From the NCBI RefSeq assembly GCF_028285565.1, contig NZ_JANQOY010000030.1, positions 1 to 59,482 of the forward strand: DNA of 59,482 nucleotides. The letters run 5' to 3'. The stretch comes from Acaryochloris sp. IP29b_bin.148 (lineage in GTDB: Bacteria; Cyanobacteriota; Cyanobacteriia; Thermosynechococcales; Thermosynechococcaceae). Below the pieces are notes generated by a model that did no database searches, was not told the origin of the DNA, and was given only the letters and a program-made list of their open reading frames with translations. Below, piece by piece: positions 39,027 through 46,878 of this stretch; within the stretch, counting starts at the first letter, position 1; each line of letters opens with the position of its first letter. The position numbers were made by a program, and so were the translations under genes.

Positions 39027-39590
39027 CTAGGCTGTGTAGAGCTGGTGTAGTCTATGATGAATTGCTCGGAGGTTACGAGGTAAGTCTTGGTTCAGCTGCT
39101 GTTCAATGGCCTTTACCGGAATCAGCCGCGTGGGACAGACTTGCAAGGTATAAATCAAGTGGGTACCCAAACGCTCCTCAACAATCGGCTGGATTTCCCA
39201 TGTCCCAGCGAAGGCTTTAAAGTCGCCTTCAACCATGGCAAAGCGAAGGGTATGGGGAAATTCTTCGACCATATCGAGTACAACCCGAGCGGAGAACTTG
39301 AGAAACAAAGCGTTCTTGACCCCCACTTGCTCAATGCGGATTCTGGATTCTGGATGTTGGAGGCGCTGACTGGTCTCTAGATTGGGAATAAAATCTGCTA
39401 AGGCTTCATAGTCACTTAAAACTTGCCAAACTTGCTCAGGTGAGAAGGGTAAGAAGATCTGAGCTTGAATTTGACGATGCCGTTTCTCTAATTTTTGGGT
39501 TTCTAGAGTGACGGCCACCGACTCTACTGAGTGCTCGTCTGCAGCAGGCTGTTCTACGGTCGTGTCAAGAGAGCTTAAATCAGTTTCCAT
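39027..39590 (-). CDS. SRPBCC (START-like) family protein
   Basis: The 187-residue protein has an acidic N-terminal region, then a START/polyketide-cyclase-type fold: QAQIFLPFSPEQVWQVLSDYEALADFIPNLETSQRL and a closing helix (AIEQQLNQDLPRNLRAIHHRL). Such proteins bind a hydrophobic ligand in a helix-grip pocket; the ligand here is unknown. A basic helix near the end resembles other cyanobacterial members. Converges with rsgA, 25 bases apart. Confidence 0.88.
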   Translation of the reverse strand: METDLSSLDTTVEQPAADEHSVESVAVTLETQKLEKRHRQIQAQIFLPFSPEQVWQVLSDYEALADFIPNLETSQRLQHPESRIRIEQVGVKNALFLKFSARVVLDMVEEFPHTLRFAMVEGDFKAFAGTWEIQPIVEERLGTHLIYTLQVCPTRLIPVKAIEQQLNQDLPRNLRAIHHRLHQLYTA

Positions 39591-39972
39591 GCCAAACGTT
39601 TTGTTTTATGCGATCGCAGGTTGTAACCATTCCAGTGGGATCCGGGTTTAAATACCTTTTATACCCATAGCCTTGCCTTGTTGCGTCAGGATCCTGCACA
39701 TACAGTTCCCTATTTTTAACACGATTTGATCATGCCTGACGCTGAAGCGGTCTACGCCCCACTGCCAGCGATGGGCGATGCATCAATCGGGATGCCTCAG
39801 TTTCCGACAGATACCGCTTGGCCTGCGATGAAGTGATTAGCAACTCTTATCAGCTTTATTACAATTGTTGATCCCGATGCAGTGGATCAATAGTATGTAG
39901 AGAGCGTCTTGCTGGTCAAACTGCTGCATTGTCAGTGGTGTGTAAGCATATATCGATTGAAGGTTATCTAGG
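39591..39972. other. Intergenic region before the Psb32-like gene
   Basis: About 380 bases. A 34-codon open frame (39732-39836) with coding-like composition lies inside but lacks a Shine-Dalgarno. A HIP1 site lies near 39610. Nothing else recognised. Confidence 0.4.
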
Positions 39973-40692
39973 ATGAAAGTTCAACTCAACCCGCTATGGG
40001 ACTGGAAACAATCACTCCATCGGTGGTTGGTTGTTGGAGTAATGGCCCTGCTACTGGGGGGGGCGCTGTGGTCTCCTCCTGCATGGGCAACCGTTGCTGA
40101 GGACATTCCTAATCTCTCCGCTAGTCAGTCTACCTGGATAGCAGATAAAGCAGAACTACTGAGTGTCATTACCGAACGGTCTGTCAATAAAACCTTACGT
40201 CAAGTGTCTCGAGAGACGGGGATGGATGTACGGGTGGTTACCCTTCGGGGACTGAACTATGGGGAAACCACGGACAGTTTCGCCAATACCTTGTTTGAGC
40301 AGTGGTTCCCAACACCATCATCCCAGGCCAATCAGGTTTTGCTCGTGTATGATGCTCGCACCAATGCGCCTGCCATTCTGGTCGGTGAAGAAGCACTCAA
40401 TACCCTACCCGCAGAAACAGCCCAAAGCATTGCCTTTGACAGTCTCCTGATTCCAATTCGTAAAGGGAACTACAATGAGGCCTTTCTAGGGGTAGGCGAA
40501 CGTTTGTCAGCCGTATTGACCGGTCAAGCGGATCCAGGCCCACCAGAAGTGGAAGCAACGGTTTTTGCCGAAAGTAATTTCCGCACAGCAGAAGAAACAA
40601 ATGATACTAGTTCTGCAGTGTTAGTCATTGTTTTACTTATTTTGGCTACAGCCATACCGATGCTGACCTATTACTACTATCAGCGTTCTTAA
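39973..40692 (+). CDS. TPM-domain protein, Psb32-like
   Basis: Likely thylakoid or periplasmic-membrane protein related to Psb32/TLP18.3, which in cyanobacteria protects photosystem II during repair. Residues about 1-40 are a signal peptide with an Ala-rich cleavage site (WSPPAWA). The TPM fold spans roughly 50-180 (DKAELLSVITERSVNKTL, VLLVYDARTNAPAI). A C-terminal TM helix (AVLVIVLLILATAIPMLTYYYY) anchors it. The 239-residue length matches. Psb32 identity is from memory of the family and needs a search; the TPM call itself is firmer. Confidence 0.8.
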   Translation: MKVQLNPLWDWKQSLHRWLVVGVMALLLGGALWSPPAWATVAEDIPNLSASQSTWIADKAELLSVITERSVNKTLRQVSRETGMDVRVVTLRGLNYGETTDSFANTLFEQWFPTPSSQANQVLLVYDARTNAPAILVGEEALNTLPAETAQSIAFDSLLIPIRKGNYNEAFLGVGERLSAVLTGQADPGPPEVEATVFAESNFRTAEETNDTSSAVLVIVLLILATAIPMLTYYYYQRS

Positions 40693-40750
40693 GACCGCTC
40701 GGCAAACGTGAATAGATTTCCGTTAGTGCCATTTAGGTGTTGAAATCATA

Positions 40751-40779
40751 GAAAAAGCCCCTAAGATAGGGGCTTTTTC
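40751..40779. terminator. Bidirectional intrinsic terminator
   Basis: A perfect 12-bp stem (GAAAAAGCCCCT / AGGGGCTTTTTC) with a 5-base loop lies between two convergent genes. A/T-rich outer stem arms give a U-run on either strand. Confidence 0.92.
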
Positions 40780-40804
40780 ATGAGTGTTTGGCAGGTACTC
40801 AGAC

Positions 40805-41815
40805 CTATTGGAGAATATCCATTCGCACGGGAGCAACACCGCTACTGGTGACACCAATGACCTGGGCAGCACCTTGGGACAAGTCAATTACCCGCCCTGG
40901 GATAAAGGGTCCTCGATCGTTAATCCGAACGACCACAGAACGCCCGTTGTAGAGGTTTGTCACTCTGACTCGGGTGCCGAAAGGCAGCGTTTTATGGGCT
41001 GCGGTTAGGGCATTTTGATTATAAATTTCTCCATTGGCGGTCTGATTGCCATGGAAACCCGGTCCATACCAGGACGCTTCTCCACTGATTTGATAGCTGA
41101 CTGGGGCAGCAGCAATCACCGGTTTTGGTCGACCTGGAATATCCGTAAGGGGTTTAGCACTGCCAATCTGACGGCGGAGAAGATTCGTGATTTTGAGCGC
41201 ATCATCGCCCATATCCTTCGTCGTCTTCGGAAGAATCGTCAGTTTGCTCATCTCCAGCAGGTGATCTTTATCGGTCTTGATCACATAACTTTCCCGGTGT
41301 TTATCCCAACTGACTTTAATCGTATCGGCATTGACGCCGTCTCGGTCCAGCTGATTGATTTTGGCAGCGACGGTGGTAGCACGCCAGACTGGGTCTTGTG
41401 GATTCGTTCCCTCGGACTTAGCTGTAGCGACTTTGGCCGTTTCGGCGTCTGCCTTTTCAGGTCCTTCTGTCTTTTCAGACTCTAAAAAGGTGACAACGGG
41501 AATATTGCGTACATAGAGGGTTGCAGCGGATCGGCCTTCTTTTTCATAGGCATGGATTTTTGCGATCGCATCCTTATCTTGTACCTGAGACTCAGCAGAT
41601 TGGCTGTTCCCAACTTTAACTGCGTCGGCAGCCTCTGTCTCCGTTGCCGCTGCGTCGTCAGATGCGGTGGTTTCTGGCGCATCATCGGTGGCATTAGCAG
41701 GAGTAGACTGATTTGCCGTCAACGGAGTTTGATTGGCCTCACTGATAGACAGTGCACTTACAACAGAAACAGTAAGTGCAGCCGCCAAACCAGTCAAAAC
41801 TAGTTTATTGCTCAT
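40805..41815 (-). CDS. Septal-ring lytic transglycosylase RlpA-like protein
   Basis: Secreted or envelope protein with a C-terminal double-psi beta-barrel. The N-terminus ([21 protein letters not shown]) is a signal peptide. A long Ala/Thr/Glu-rich linker follows (about 30-230). The RlpA domain is seen as [42 protein letters not shown] and [17 protein letters not shown]. It would bind or cleave denuded glycan strands at the septum. 336 residues. Confidence 0.9.
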   Translation of the reverse strand: MSNKLVLTGLAAALTVSVVSALSISEANQTPLTANQSTPANATDDAPETTASDDAAATETEAADAVKVGNSQSAESQVQDKDAIAKIHAYEKEGRSAATLYVRNIPVVTFLESEKTEGPEKADAETAKVATAKSEGTNPQDPVWRATTVAAKINQLDRDGVNADTIKVSWDKHRESYVIKTDKDHLLEMSKLTILPKTTKDMGDDALKITNLLRRQIGSAKPLTDIPGRPKPVIAAAPVSYQISGEASWYGPGFHGNQTANGEIYNQNALTAAHKTLPFGTRVRVTNLYNGRSVVVRINDRGPFIPGRVIDLSQGAAQVIGVTSSGVAPVRMDILQ

Positions 41816-42543
41816 GTCTGTTTAAAAAAAATTGGAGAATACGGGGTAGTGAGATTGGAGAGCGCTAGCAAAAGCAGCAACACCAAGTCACGAGATCATA
41901 TTGATTGCAGACTTGCTTTACAGAACTTAATCACTTTATCACGAAGGTTTAACCTCTGAAATCAGGGAGATTGCTGAGGGACAAGTCATTGACGACCCAT
42001 TTTGAATAATAGGGATCCCTGTCTTAAGAATCTCAAACTTGATCAAAGCAAGTAAGGGAAGCCATTTTAGACCTTATGAAATGGAGTCGGAATGATTAAA
42101 AAAAACTATTCTTATGGAATGTTTTATTTTAATTTTTAATTAAAGAAGGATACATCCCAGCCGATTTAAATCAGAATTGGTAGTGGAGAAATCGCTAGAC
42201 AATGCTCATTCAACCCAATATTTTTTTGGATGATTTTAATAGAAATTAGCGCTAAGATCCTTGTAAGAAAAACGTTTGACCTGATTAAATCATCCCTTCC
42301 TGGTTTCGATGCATCCAGAAAATAAGAAATAATAATTGATCTGTTTAACTCAGCTAATGATTCAAATTAAATTCCATGGAATTTAATTTGAATCACCTTT
42401 TCCCGATGCAAGAACTGAATAGATTTACGCGACGAGTTTGACGAAACAAGAGAAGATTGGCCACCCAAGGGCATGACTTAGGCCGAAAATATTAAGACAG
42501 CATTGTATGCTGCTGGAGTGATTCGAAGGGGTTGAAGCTGGGT
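41816..42543. other. Long AT-rich intergenic region upstream of purM
   Basis: About 730 bases, divergent between the rlpA-like gene and purM. It has stops in all frames and long A/T runs. The notable element is the perfect 38-bp palindrome at 42358-42395. I see no recognised riboswitch or RNA gene. Confidence 0.5.
42358..42395. repeat. Perfect 38-bp palindrome
   Basis: Each half is 19 bases (left half opens TGATTCAAATTAAATTCC; centre CCATGG, no loop). The first and last bases, T and A, also pair; the bases just outside (A and C) do not. It lies about 150 bases before the purM start. Confidence 0.95.
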
Positions 42544-43596
42544 ATGGACTATCGTGATGCCGGTGTTGACATCCAAGCAGGACGAAATCTGGTTAGTAGA
42601 ATTAAGCAAATGGTAGCTGAAACAGCTCGTCCAGAAGTGTTAGGTGTTCTGGGCGGCTTCAATGGCTTATTTCAACTGCCAGCGGGTTATCTCGAACCTG
42701 TGCTAGTGTCGGGGACCGACGGGGTGGGTACTAAGCTGAAGTTGGCTCAAGCGATTAATCAACATCACACGATTGGGATTGATCTCGTGGCCATGTGCGC
42801 CAATGATGTGCTGGCCTCTGGTGCAGAACCTTTATTCTTCCTAGATTACCTAGCAACTAGCCGACTTCAGCCCCAGCAGCTTGAAAAGGTGGTGGCCGGA
42901 ATTGTGCAGGGTTGTAAACTGGCTGGATGTACTCTGTTGGGGGGAGAAACGGCGGAAATGCCGGGATTCTATCAACCCGATGAATACGATTTAGCCGGAT
43001 TTTGTGTCGGTATTGTGGAAAAGCGCAAGCTGCTCACCAGTGACAAGGTTCAGGTGGGAGATGCAGTGATTGGTTTAGCCAGTCAAGGGGTTCATAGCAA
43101 TGGGTTTAGCCTCGTTCGCAAAATTGTGGCTGAAGGTAAAAACCCGACGCGCGAACAACCCGGTTGGGATTGGCAGGAGACTCCTGATCTCTTAGGCGGA
43201 AGAAGTTTAGGAGAAGTCTTACTGACCCCTACGCAAATTTATGTTCAACCCGTATTATCCGCTCTGCGTTCTGAACTCGATATCCATGGGATTGCTCATA
43301 TTACCGGTGGCGGGTTGCCAGAAAATGGACCACGATGTTTACAAGCCGATCAATCACTCAGCCTCAATCCTGACCATTGGCCCGTCCCCCCGATCTTTCA
43401 ATGGCTTGCCCAAGCTGGAGCTGTGAGCCATGCTGATATGTTTGATACCTTTAATATGGGAATTGGGTTGATTGTAATCGTGCCGCCAAGCCAAGCTCAG
43501 CAAGCTGTACAGTGGTTGTCTACCCATCATATTGCGGCGTATGAGATTGGATCAGTCATTGCCGGGAATCAATCTGTTGTAGGTCTTCCTGAGTGA
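42544..43596 (+). CDS. purM: Phosphoribosylformylglycinamidine cyclo-ligase
   Basis: AIR synthetase of purine biosynthesis. The start [43 protein letters not shown] and [13 protein letters not shown] are the family landmarks. Frame is open to a TTG at 42532, but ATG 42544 gives the conserved N-terminus. About 350 residues, normal. It converges with the next gene. Confidence 0.96.
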   Translation: MDYRDAGVDIQAGRNLVSRIKQMVAETARPEVLGVLGGFNGLFQLPAGYLEPVLVSGTDGVGTKLKLAQAINQHHTIGIDLVAMCANDVLASGAEPLFFLDYLATSRLQPQQLEKVVAGIVQGCKLAGCTLLGGETAEMPGFYQPDEYDLAGFCVGIVEKRKLLTSDKVQVGDAVIGLASQGVHSNGFSLVRKIVAEGKNPTREQPGWDWQETPDLLGGRSLGEVLLTPTQIYVQPVLSALRSELDIHGIAHITGGGLPENGPRCLQADQSLSLNPDHWPVPPIFQWLAQAGAVSHADMFDTFNMGIGLIVIVPPSQAQQAVQWLSTHHIAAYEIGSVIAGNQSVVGLPE

Positions 43597-43651
43597 GAGC
43601 AATGATTGAAATGATTGCAACATGGAAGGCGATTACACCTAATCTGCCCTA

Positions 43652-44047
43652 CTAACAGGACTCCCAGTCAGGGCATGAATCGGCTGGTGCGCCATAGGGA
43701 TGCATCCCACATACCAGAAAATGCTCTCCGTAGGTTTTGCCATGATAATGGCGACAGCCAATGCAGGCTGGCTGCTGATCAAATAGGGGGGAAAGCCGTT
43801 GCGTGAGGGGGGCCGCGAATTCTTCCAGAGCTTGATCAAAGGCCACGATATCAACCATAACAGGCTCAAGCAGATCGTCTAACCCTTTCTCTATCTCTAC
43901 CACCAGAGGGTCGATCAGATCATCCAGACTTTGGTCAATCTCTAGGGCTGCTTGATCCAGGGTCTTGATGACATCGCTGACGAGCTGATCGGTTTGGAGA
44001 GTAACCTCTTCCAGGATATTTTGCAGATCTTTGGGGAACCAATCCAT
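43652..44047 (-). CDS. Conserved cyanobacterial protein with C-terminal Cys/His motif
   Basis: A 131-residue protein. The first 90 residues are acidic and helical, with leucine/valine/aspartate-rich periodicity resembling a coiled coil. The last 35 residues carry four Cys and two or more His (CIGCRHYHG, LVCGMHPYG, SCPDWE), a likely metal-binding knuckle. The product is not named in my memory beyond 'conserved hypothetical'. It lies with the next gene on the minus strand. Confidence 0.8.
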   Translation of the reverse strand: MDWFPKDLQNILEEVTLQTDQLVSDVIKTLDQAALEIDQSLDDLIDPLVVEIEKGLDDLLEPVMVDIVAFDQALEEFAAPLTQRLSPLFDQQPACIGCRHYHGKTYGEHFLVCGMHPYGAPADSCPDWESC

Positions 44048-44094
44048 GTTTCGTTTCTGTACAGATACTCAGTGGGCCAGTTTTTAGAAGAAGC

Positions 44095-44448
44095 TTATGG
44101 ATCTTGAAGGCGGCGCAGCTCTTCTTCTAATTCTGTCACTTGGGCCTGTAGGTCTGCTGAGGGGGAAGGCTCCTCTTGCTCTTCGCCTGTGACTAGCTCA
44201 ATGGTCTGGGGTTGTTCAGGATAAGGGACTTCCTCTACAGAAACAGGCGTAGGGTTGGTATTGAGTTGGTTGAGCCACTGGTTGGCTTCTTCAGTACTCA
44301 TTTCACCCCGGCGGATCATTTCATCCGCAAGCTGTTGAGCCCGTTCTTGGATCTCAGCGACTTTATTCCCAGCTTGCTCACCAGCGTAGGACGCAACACC
44401 AACGCCTAGGTAAAAGGCTTTCTTAACAAAATCAGGCAGGTCGTTCAT
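44095..44448 (-). CDS. Small amphipathic (phasin-like) cyanobacterial protein
   Basis: 117 residues: an N-terminal helix with FVKKAFYLGVGVASYAGEQAGNKV, a helical AEIQERAQQLADEMIRRGEMSTEEANQWL region, then an acidic disordered linker and a C-terminal LEEELRRLQDP coiled-coil end. The pattern of hydrophobic/Gly start plus amphipathic helix resembles polyhydroxyalkanoate-granule phasin-like proteins, but this is weak. Transcribed toward the previous gene. Confidence 0.75.
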   Translation of the reverse strand: MNDLPDFVKKAFYLGVGVASYAGEQAGNKVAEIQERAQQLADEMIRRGEMSTEEANQWLNQLNTNPTPVSVEEVPYPEQPQTIELVTGEEQEEPSPSADLQAQVTELEEELRRLQDP

Positions 44449-44595
44449 GGCCCTATTTTAAAATCTAAATTGACTGAATGAAGTAAAAATGCGGCGGTGC
44501 GATGGTCTCCGACCGGCTTTTGGCCATCGCGATCTCCAAGACGAGACCAGTAATATTGCCATACCCTTAGGCCATTTACATCTAGAGACAAAAGT

Positions 44596-44689
44596 GACCC
44601 GGAGTCCACGCCTATCACAAGCATCCCGTATTGCTGCTACCTTCCGGTCCTGACAAGATTGAGGCGTTGTAATCGCATGGGTCCGAGTC
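44596..44689 (-). ncRNA. ffs: Signal recognition particle RNA, small bacterial type
   Basis: The minus strand carries GTCAGGACCGGAAGGTAGCAG, the conserved apical loop of SRP (4.5S) RNA. Flanking sequences fold into the expected single long hairpin, closing with GACTCGG / CCGGGTC at the two ends. Ends are estimates from the outer stem. Confidence 0.93.
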
Positions 44690-44741
44690 TAGAGATCAGT
44701 CTAGCATTGTTATCTCGAATCAGCCTAGTTAAATTCTGAAG

Positions 44742-44782
44742 AAGGGCATCAACGACTGGCCGTGTTTCGTCTTGATGCCCTT
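44742..44782. repeat. Inverted repeat, 11-bp arms
   Basis: AAGGGCATCAA (44742-44752) and TTGATGCCCTT (44772-44782) are perfect complements with a 19-base spacer in which CGA/TCG can add pairs. No T-run follows on either strand. It sits between the SRP RNA promoter region and the tRNA. Confidence 0.6.
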
Positions 44783-44926
44783 ACTTGTGTTCATTCCTCA
44801 CACGGTCGTGATTATATATAATCTGAGGATACTTGTCATCTTAATAGATCAGATATTTGAGGTAGCTGTCATGAATAGACATCGTGCTAGGCTAATTTGG
44901 AAAGTCGCAGAATAACGAATCAATTA

Positions 44927-45000
44927 CGGGATGTAGCGCAGTTTGGTAGCGCACTTCGTTCGGGACGAAGGGGCCGGAGGTTCAAATCCTCTCATCCCGA
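44927..45000 (+). tRNA. tRNA-Pro (anticodon CGG)
   Basis: A 74-base cloverleaf: acceptor stem CGGGATG / CATCCCG with discriminator A, D arm GCGC...GCGC with GG in the loop, anticodon stem CTTCG / CGAAG, loop TTCGGGA giving anticodon CGG, and T arm GGAGG TTCAAAT CCTCT. CCA is not encoded. Accessory genes begin just downstream. Confidence 0.95.
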
Positions 45001-45029
45001 TTTCTTCAAAAGTATTGCTAGTAAAGGAT

Positions 45030-45065
45030 CTTAGGGTTTCAGGCAACGGCTGCTAAGCTTTTTTC
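45030..45065 (+). terminator. Weak candidate terminator after tRNA-Pro
   Basis: A short CTTAG / CTAAG stem followed by CTTTTTTC lies about 30 bases after the tRNA. The stem is only 5 bp, so support is poor. Confidence 0.3.
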
Positions 45066-45248
45066 TATTGTCACGAAGCCGACGATTTTGGGCGTGTTTG
45101 GACACGGTTGAGCGCTAAACTGACAGCGAATAGAATCACTGAAAGTCTTATCATATCTAAACTTTGCAGGAATGAGGGTCAGTAAAACTGGTAGGACGGT
45201 AAGTGGTAGGAAACAAAATCGCTAAAACTCTTCGGTGCGCAGTAGGGA

Positions 45249-45488
45249 CTATTGGTTATCGAGGTTATCGACTCGTCTTTTGAAGGCTTGTAATTCTTCG
45301 TGCACGGTTTGGATATCACTCTGTTGATTGATGGAGTATCCCACCAGGTCGGAAGTGACTGAACTCAGATTTAAAACCGTTTTCCCCAATGATGATATTT
45401 GCTCGGCATTGGCGAGGACGACTTCTTTGAGATCCGAGATATCGGATTTGAGAGATGAACAGAGCAATATGACGCCTGATATAGCCAT
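45249..45488 (-). CDS. Short coiled-coil protein, probably truncated
   Basis: A 79-codon frame. Residues from about 13 onward (LKSDISDLKEVVLANAEQIS, DIQTVHEELQAFKRRVDNLD) have heptad hydrophobic spacing typical of a real coiled coil. The first ~10 residues are antisense to a HigA remnant on the other strand, so the original N-terminus was probably lost at a junction near 45470. Function unknown. Confidence 0.4.
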   Translation of the reverse strand: MAISGVILLCSSLKSDISDLKEVVLANAEQISSLGKTVLNLSSVTSDLVGYSINQQSDIQTVHEELQAFKRRVDNLDNQ

Positions 45489-45584
45489 CCGTTTGTCGAC
45501 GGTGTTGGGGCGATCACCGCAAAGTTGGCTGTAAATCCAAATAAACTACGATTTCTAGCAAGTTGAATAAGAGCAGCCTCATGA
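45469..45584 (+). pseudogene. HigA-type antitoxin C-terminal remnant
   Basis: Reading from ATG 45469 gives MTPDIAIRLSTVLGRSPQSWL, then a stop, then IQINYDF, stop, QVE. This follows the C-terminal part of HigA/VapI XRE antitoxins (AxRL...G.SP..WL.LQ.NYDLWQ.E), with stops replacing conserved residues. No matching HigB toxin is visible. It is therefore a decayed fragment. Confidence 0.65.
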
Positions 45585-45664
45585 GGATTTACAGATGTTG
45601 GAGCTGGTTTAGTTTAGATGAATTAGGACATCCAATAACCCTGGTAACCTCTTTGAGCAAAAGC

Positions 45665-45689
45665 TATAATTATGTACGGAATTCCGTAC
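45665..45689 (+). promoter_or_regulatory. Promoter -10 and palindromic operator candidate of yefM-yoeB
   Basis: TATAAT at 45665-45670 is followed within four bases by a perfect 16-bp palindrome GTACGGAATTCCGTAC (45674-45689), 27 bases before the antitoxin ATG. This layout fits autoregulation by the antitoxin-toxin complex; YefM-YoeB of E. coli also binds palindromes with a GTAC core, as I recall. Confidence 0.65.
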
Positions 45690-45716
45690 GCTCAGATATT
45701 GCTGAGCCAAGCAAAT

Positions 45717-45968
45717 ATGGCTGACTCTACAATCTTCTCGGTCACTGAAGCTCGACAAACGCTCTTTGGGTTGGTAGATCAGGTGAATGAGTCCCATGAA
45801 CCCGTGACGATTACGAGTAAGAGGGGGAATGCTGTGTTAGTGAGTGAACAGGATTGGAAGGCATTACAAGAAACGCTGTATCTGAAGTCGATTCCTGGGG
45901 TCTGGGATTCGATTGAGGCGGGAATTTGTGAACCTCTTGATGAATGCTCTGATGAGCTGGATTGGTAG
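45717..45968 (+). CDS. Antitoxin of the Phd/YefM family
   Basis: The 83-residue protein (from ATG 45717) has the Phd/YefM fold: FSVTEARQTLFGLVDQVNESHEPVTITSKRGNAVLVSEQDWKAL, then a toxin-binding C-terminus (LKSIPGVWDSIEAGICEPLDEC). An upstream ATG at 45672 overlaps the palindromic operator and adds a non-family extension, so 45717 is preferred. YoeB-type toxin follows after 6 bases. Confidence 0.9.
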   Translation: MADSTIFSVTEARQTLFGLVDQVNESHEPVTITSKRGNAVLVSEQDWKALQETLYLKSIPGVWDSIEAGICEPLDECSDELDW

Positions 45969-45974
45969 TCCTAG

Positions 45975-46238
45975 ATGTGGACACTTAAGTATACGAAGCA
46001 GGCTCAGAAGGATGCTTTGAAGCTGGCTGCTGCCAATCTAAAGGGACAAGCGCAACAGCTATTGGATATCTTGGCTGTGAACCCCTATCAATCTCCGCCT
46101 TCGTTTGAAAAGCTTAAGGGGACGTCTGAACCGACTTTTTCTCGGCGGATTAACATTCAACACCGATCGGTTTATCAGGTTATCGATGATCAACGGATCG
46201 TTAAAGTCCTAAGGATGTGGACCTATCATGGAGATTAG
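45975..46238 (+). CDS. yoeB: Toxin of the Txe/YoeB family
   Basis: Ribosome-dependent mRNA interferase of the RelE/YoeB type. MWTLKYTKQAQKDALKL starts it; SFEKLKGTSEPTFSRRINIQHRSVYQV carries the catalytic Glu and Arg; MWTYHGD ends it with the catalytic His-Tyr. 87 residues, standard. It is intact and paired with the antitoxin, so the module looks functional. Confidence 0.92.
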   Translation: MWTLKYTKQAQKDALKLAAANLKGQAQQLLDILAVNPYQSPPSFEKLKGTSEPTFSRRINIQHRSVYQVIDDQRIVKVLRMWTYHGD

Positions 46239-46280
46239 GGTTGAGAATCAATATGAGAACTTAACAGGAGGCTCGGCAGA

Positions 46281-46634
46281 ATGGCGTTGTTAACGATTGA
46301 GATTCCTGATAATTTGATGAAAAAACTGTCTCCAATTCAGCATCAGTGACCGAAGCTACTTTATCAATGTTTACGGCCTTCTGCGCTCACAGCACAGGTT
46401 GACCACTACCTCTTGAACTTTCTGACGAGCCAGCCAACGCTAGAACAAGGGGCGGCTTTCCGACCGACTCAACAAATGCAAGATCGCCTTCAAATATCTG
46501 CTATTGCGGAGTGATGAAAGAGATATTGCATCAGAGGAGGGACGAGAATTAGATGCCTATGAACCAATTGAACATCTTATGGCCTTGCTCAAGTCTGGTT
46601 GTCTACCCTATCTTGCTACATTATTTAAAGTATG
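46281..46634 (+). pseudogene. Decayed gene of a cyanobacterial HNH-partner family
   Basis: Starts well (ATG 46281 with CAGGAGG before it, reading MALLTIEIPDNLMKKLSPIQHQ), then a stop at 46347, followed in the same frame by VDHYLLNFLTSQPTLEQGAAFRPTQQMQDRLQ, another stop, and in a shifted frame ELDAYEPIEHLMALLKSG up to TGA at 46632-46634. All parts resemble one small family that I recall next to HNH nucleases in cyanobacteria. At least two stops and one frameshift make it nonfunctional. Confidence 0.7.
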
Positions 46635-46878
46635 AGCAAAATTCCTGTCCCACTCCGTCTTCAAGTGGAAGATCGAGCTAATAATTGTTGTGAATACTGT
46701 CTGTTGCCGAACACCCTTAGTTTCTATACCCATGAGGTTGATCACGTGATCGCTCAGAAACATAAGGGTACGACATCAGCTGATAATTTAACCTATGCGG
46801 CGTTGTAATCTCCATAAAGGCTCCAATCTCAGTTCTTTTTGCCCCAACGCGGAACAAAAATTAGCTTTCGTTAACTTA
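46632..46878 (+). pseudogene. HNH endonuclease, frameshifted and truncated
   Basis: ATG 46632 overlaps the stop of the preceding pseudogene. MSKIPVPLRLQVEDRANNCCEYCLLP and HEVDHVIAQKHKG give the start and the first metal/catalytic part of the HNH site; the frame ends at TAA 46806. The remaining motif (RRCNLHKGSNLSSF) continues in the next frame. It merges into the 3' end of the oppositely oriented toxin gene at 46876. Frameshift plus truncation indicate a nonfunctional remnant. Confidence 0.75.

Noticed and set aside
41015..41485. 156-codon frame opposite the rlpA-like gene
   Set aside because: Fully antisense to a clear RlpA-family protein; composition explains the open frame.
45328..45534. 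68-codon plus-strand frame taken as a whole gene
   Set aside because: Only its 3' end resembles HigA; the first part is antisense to the coiled-coil frame. It is listed as a pseudogene remnant instead.
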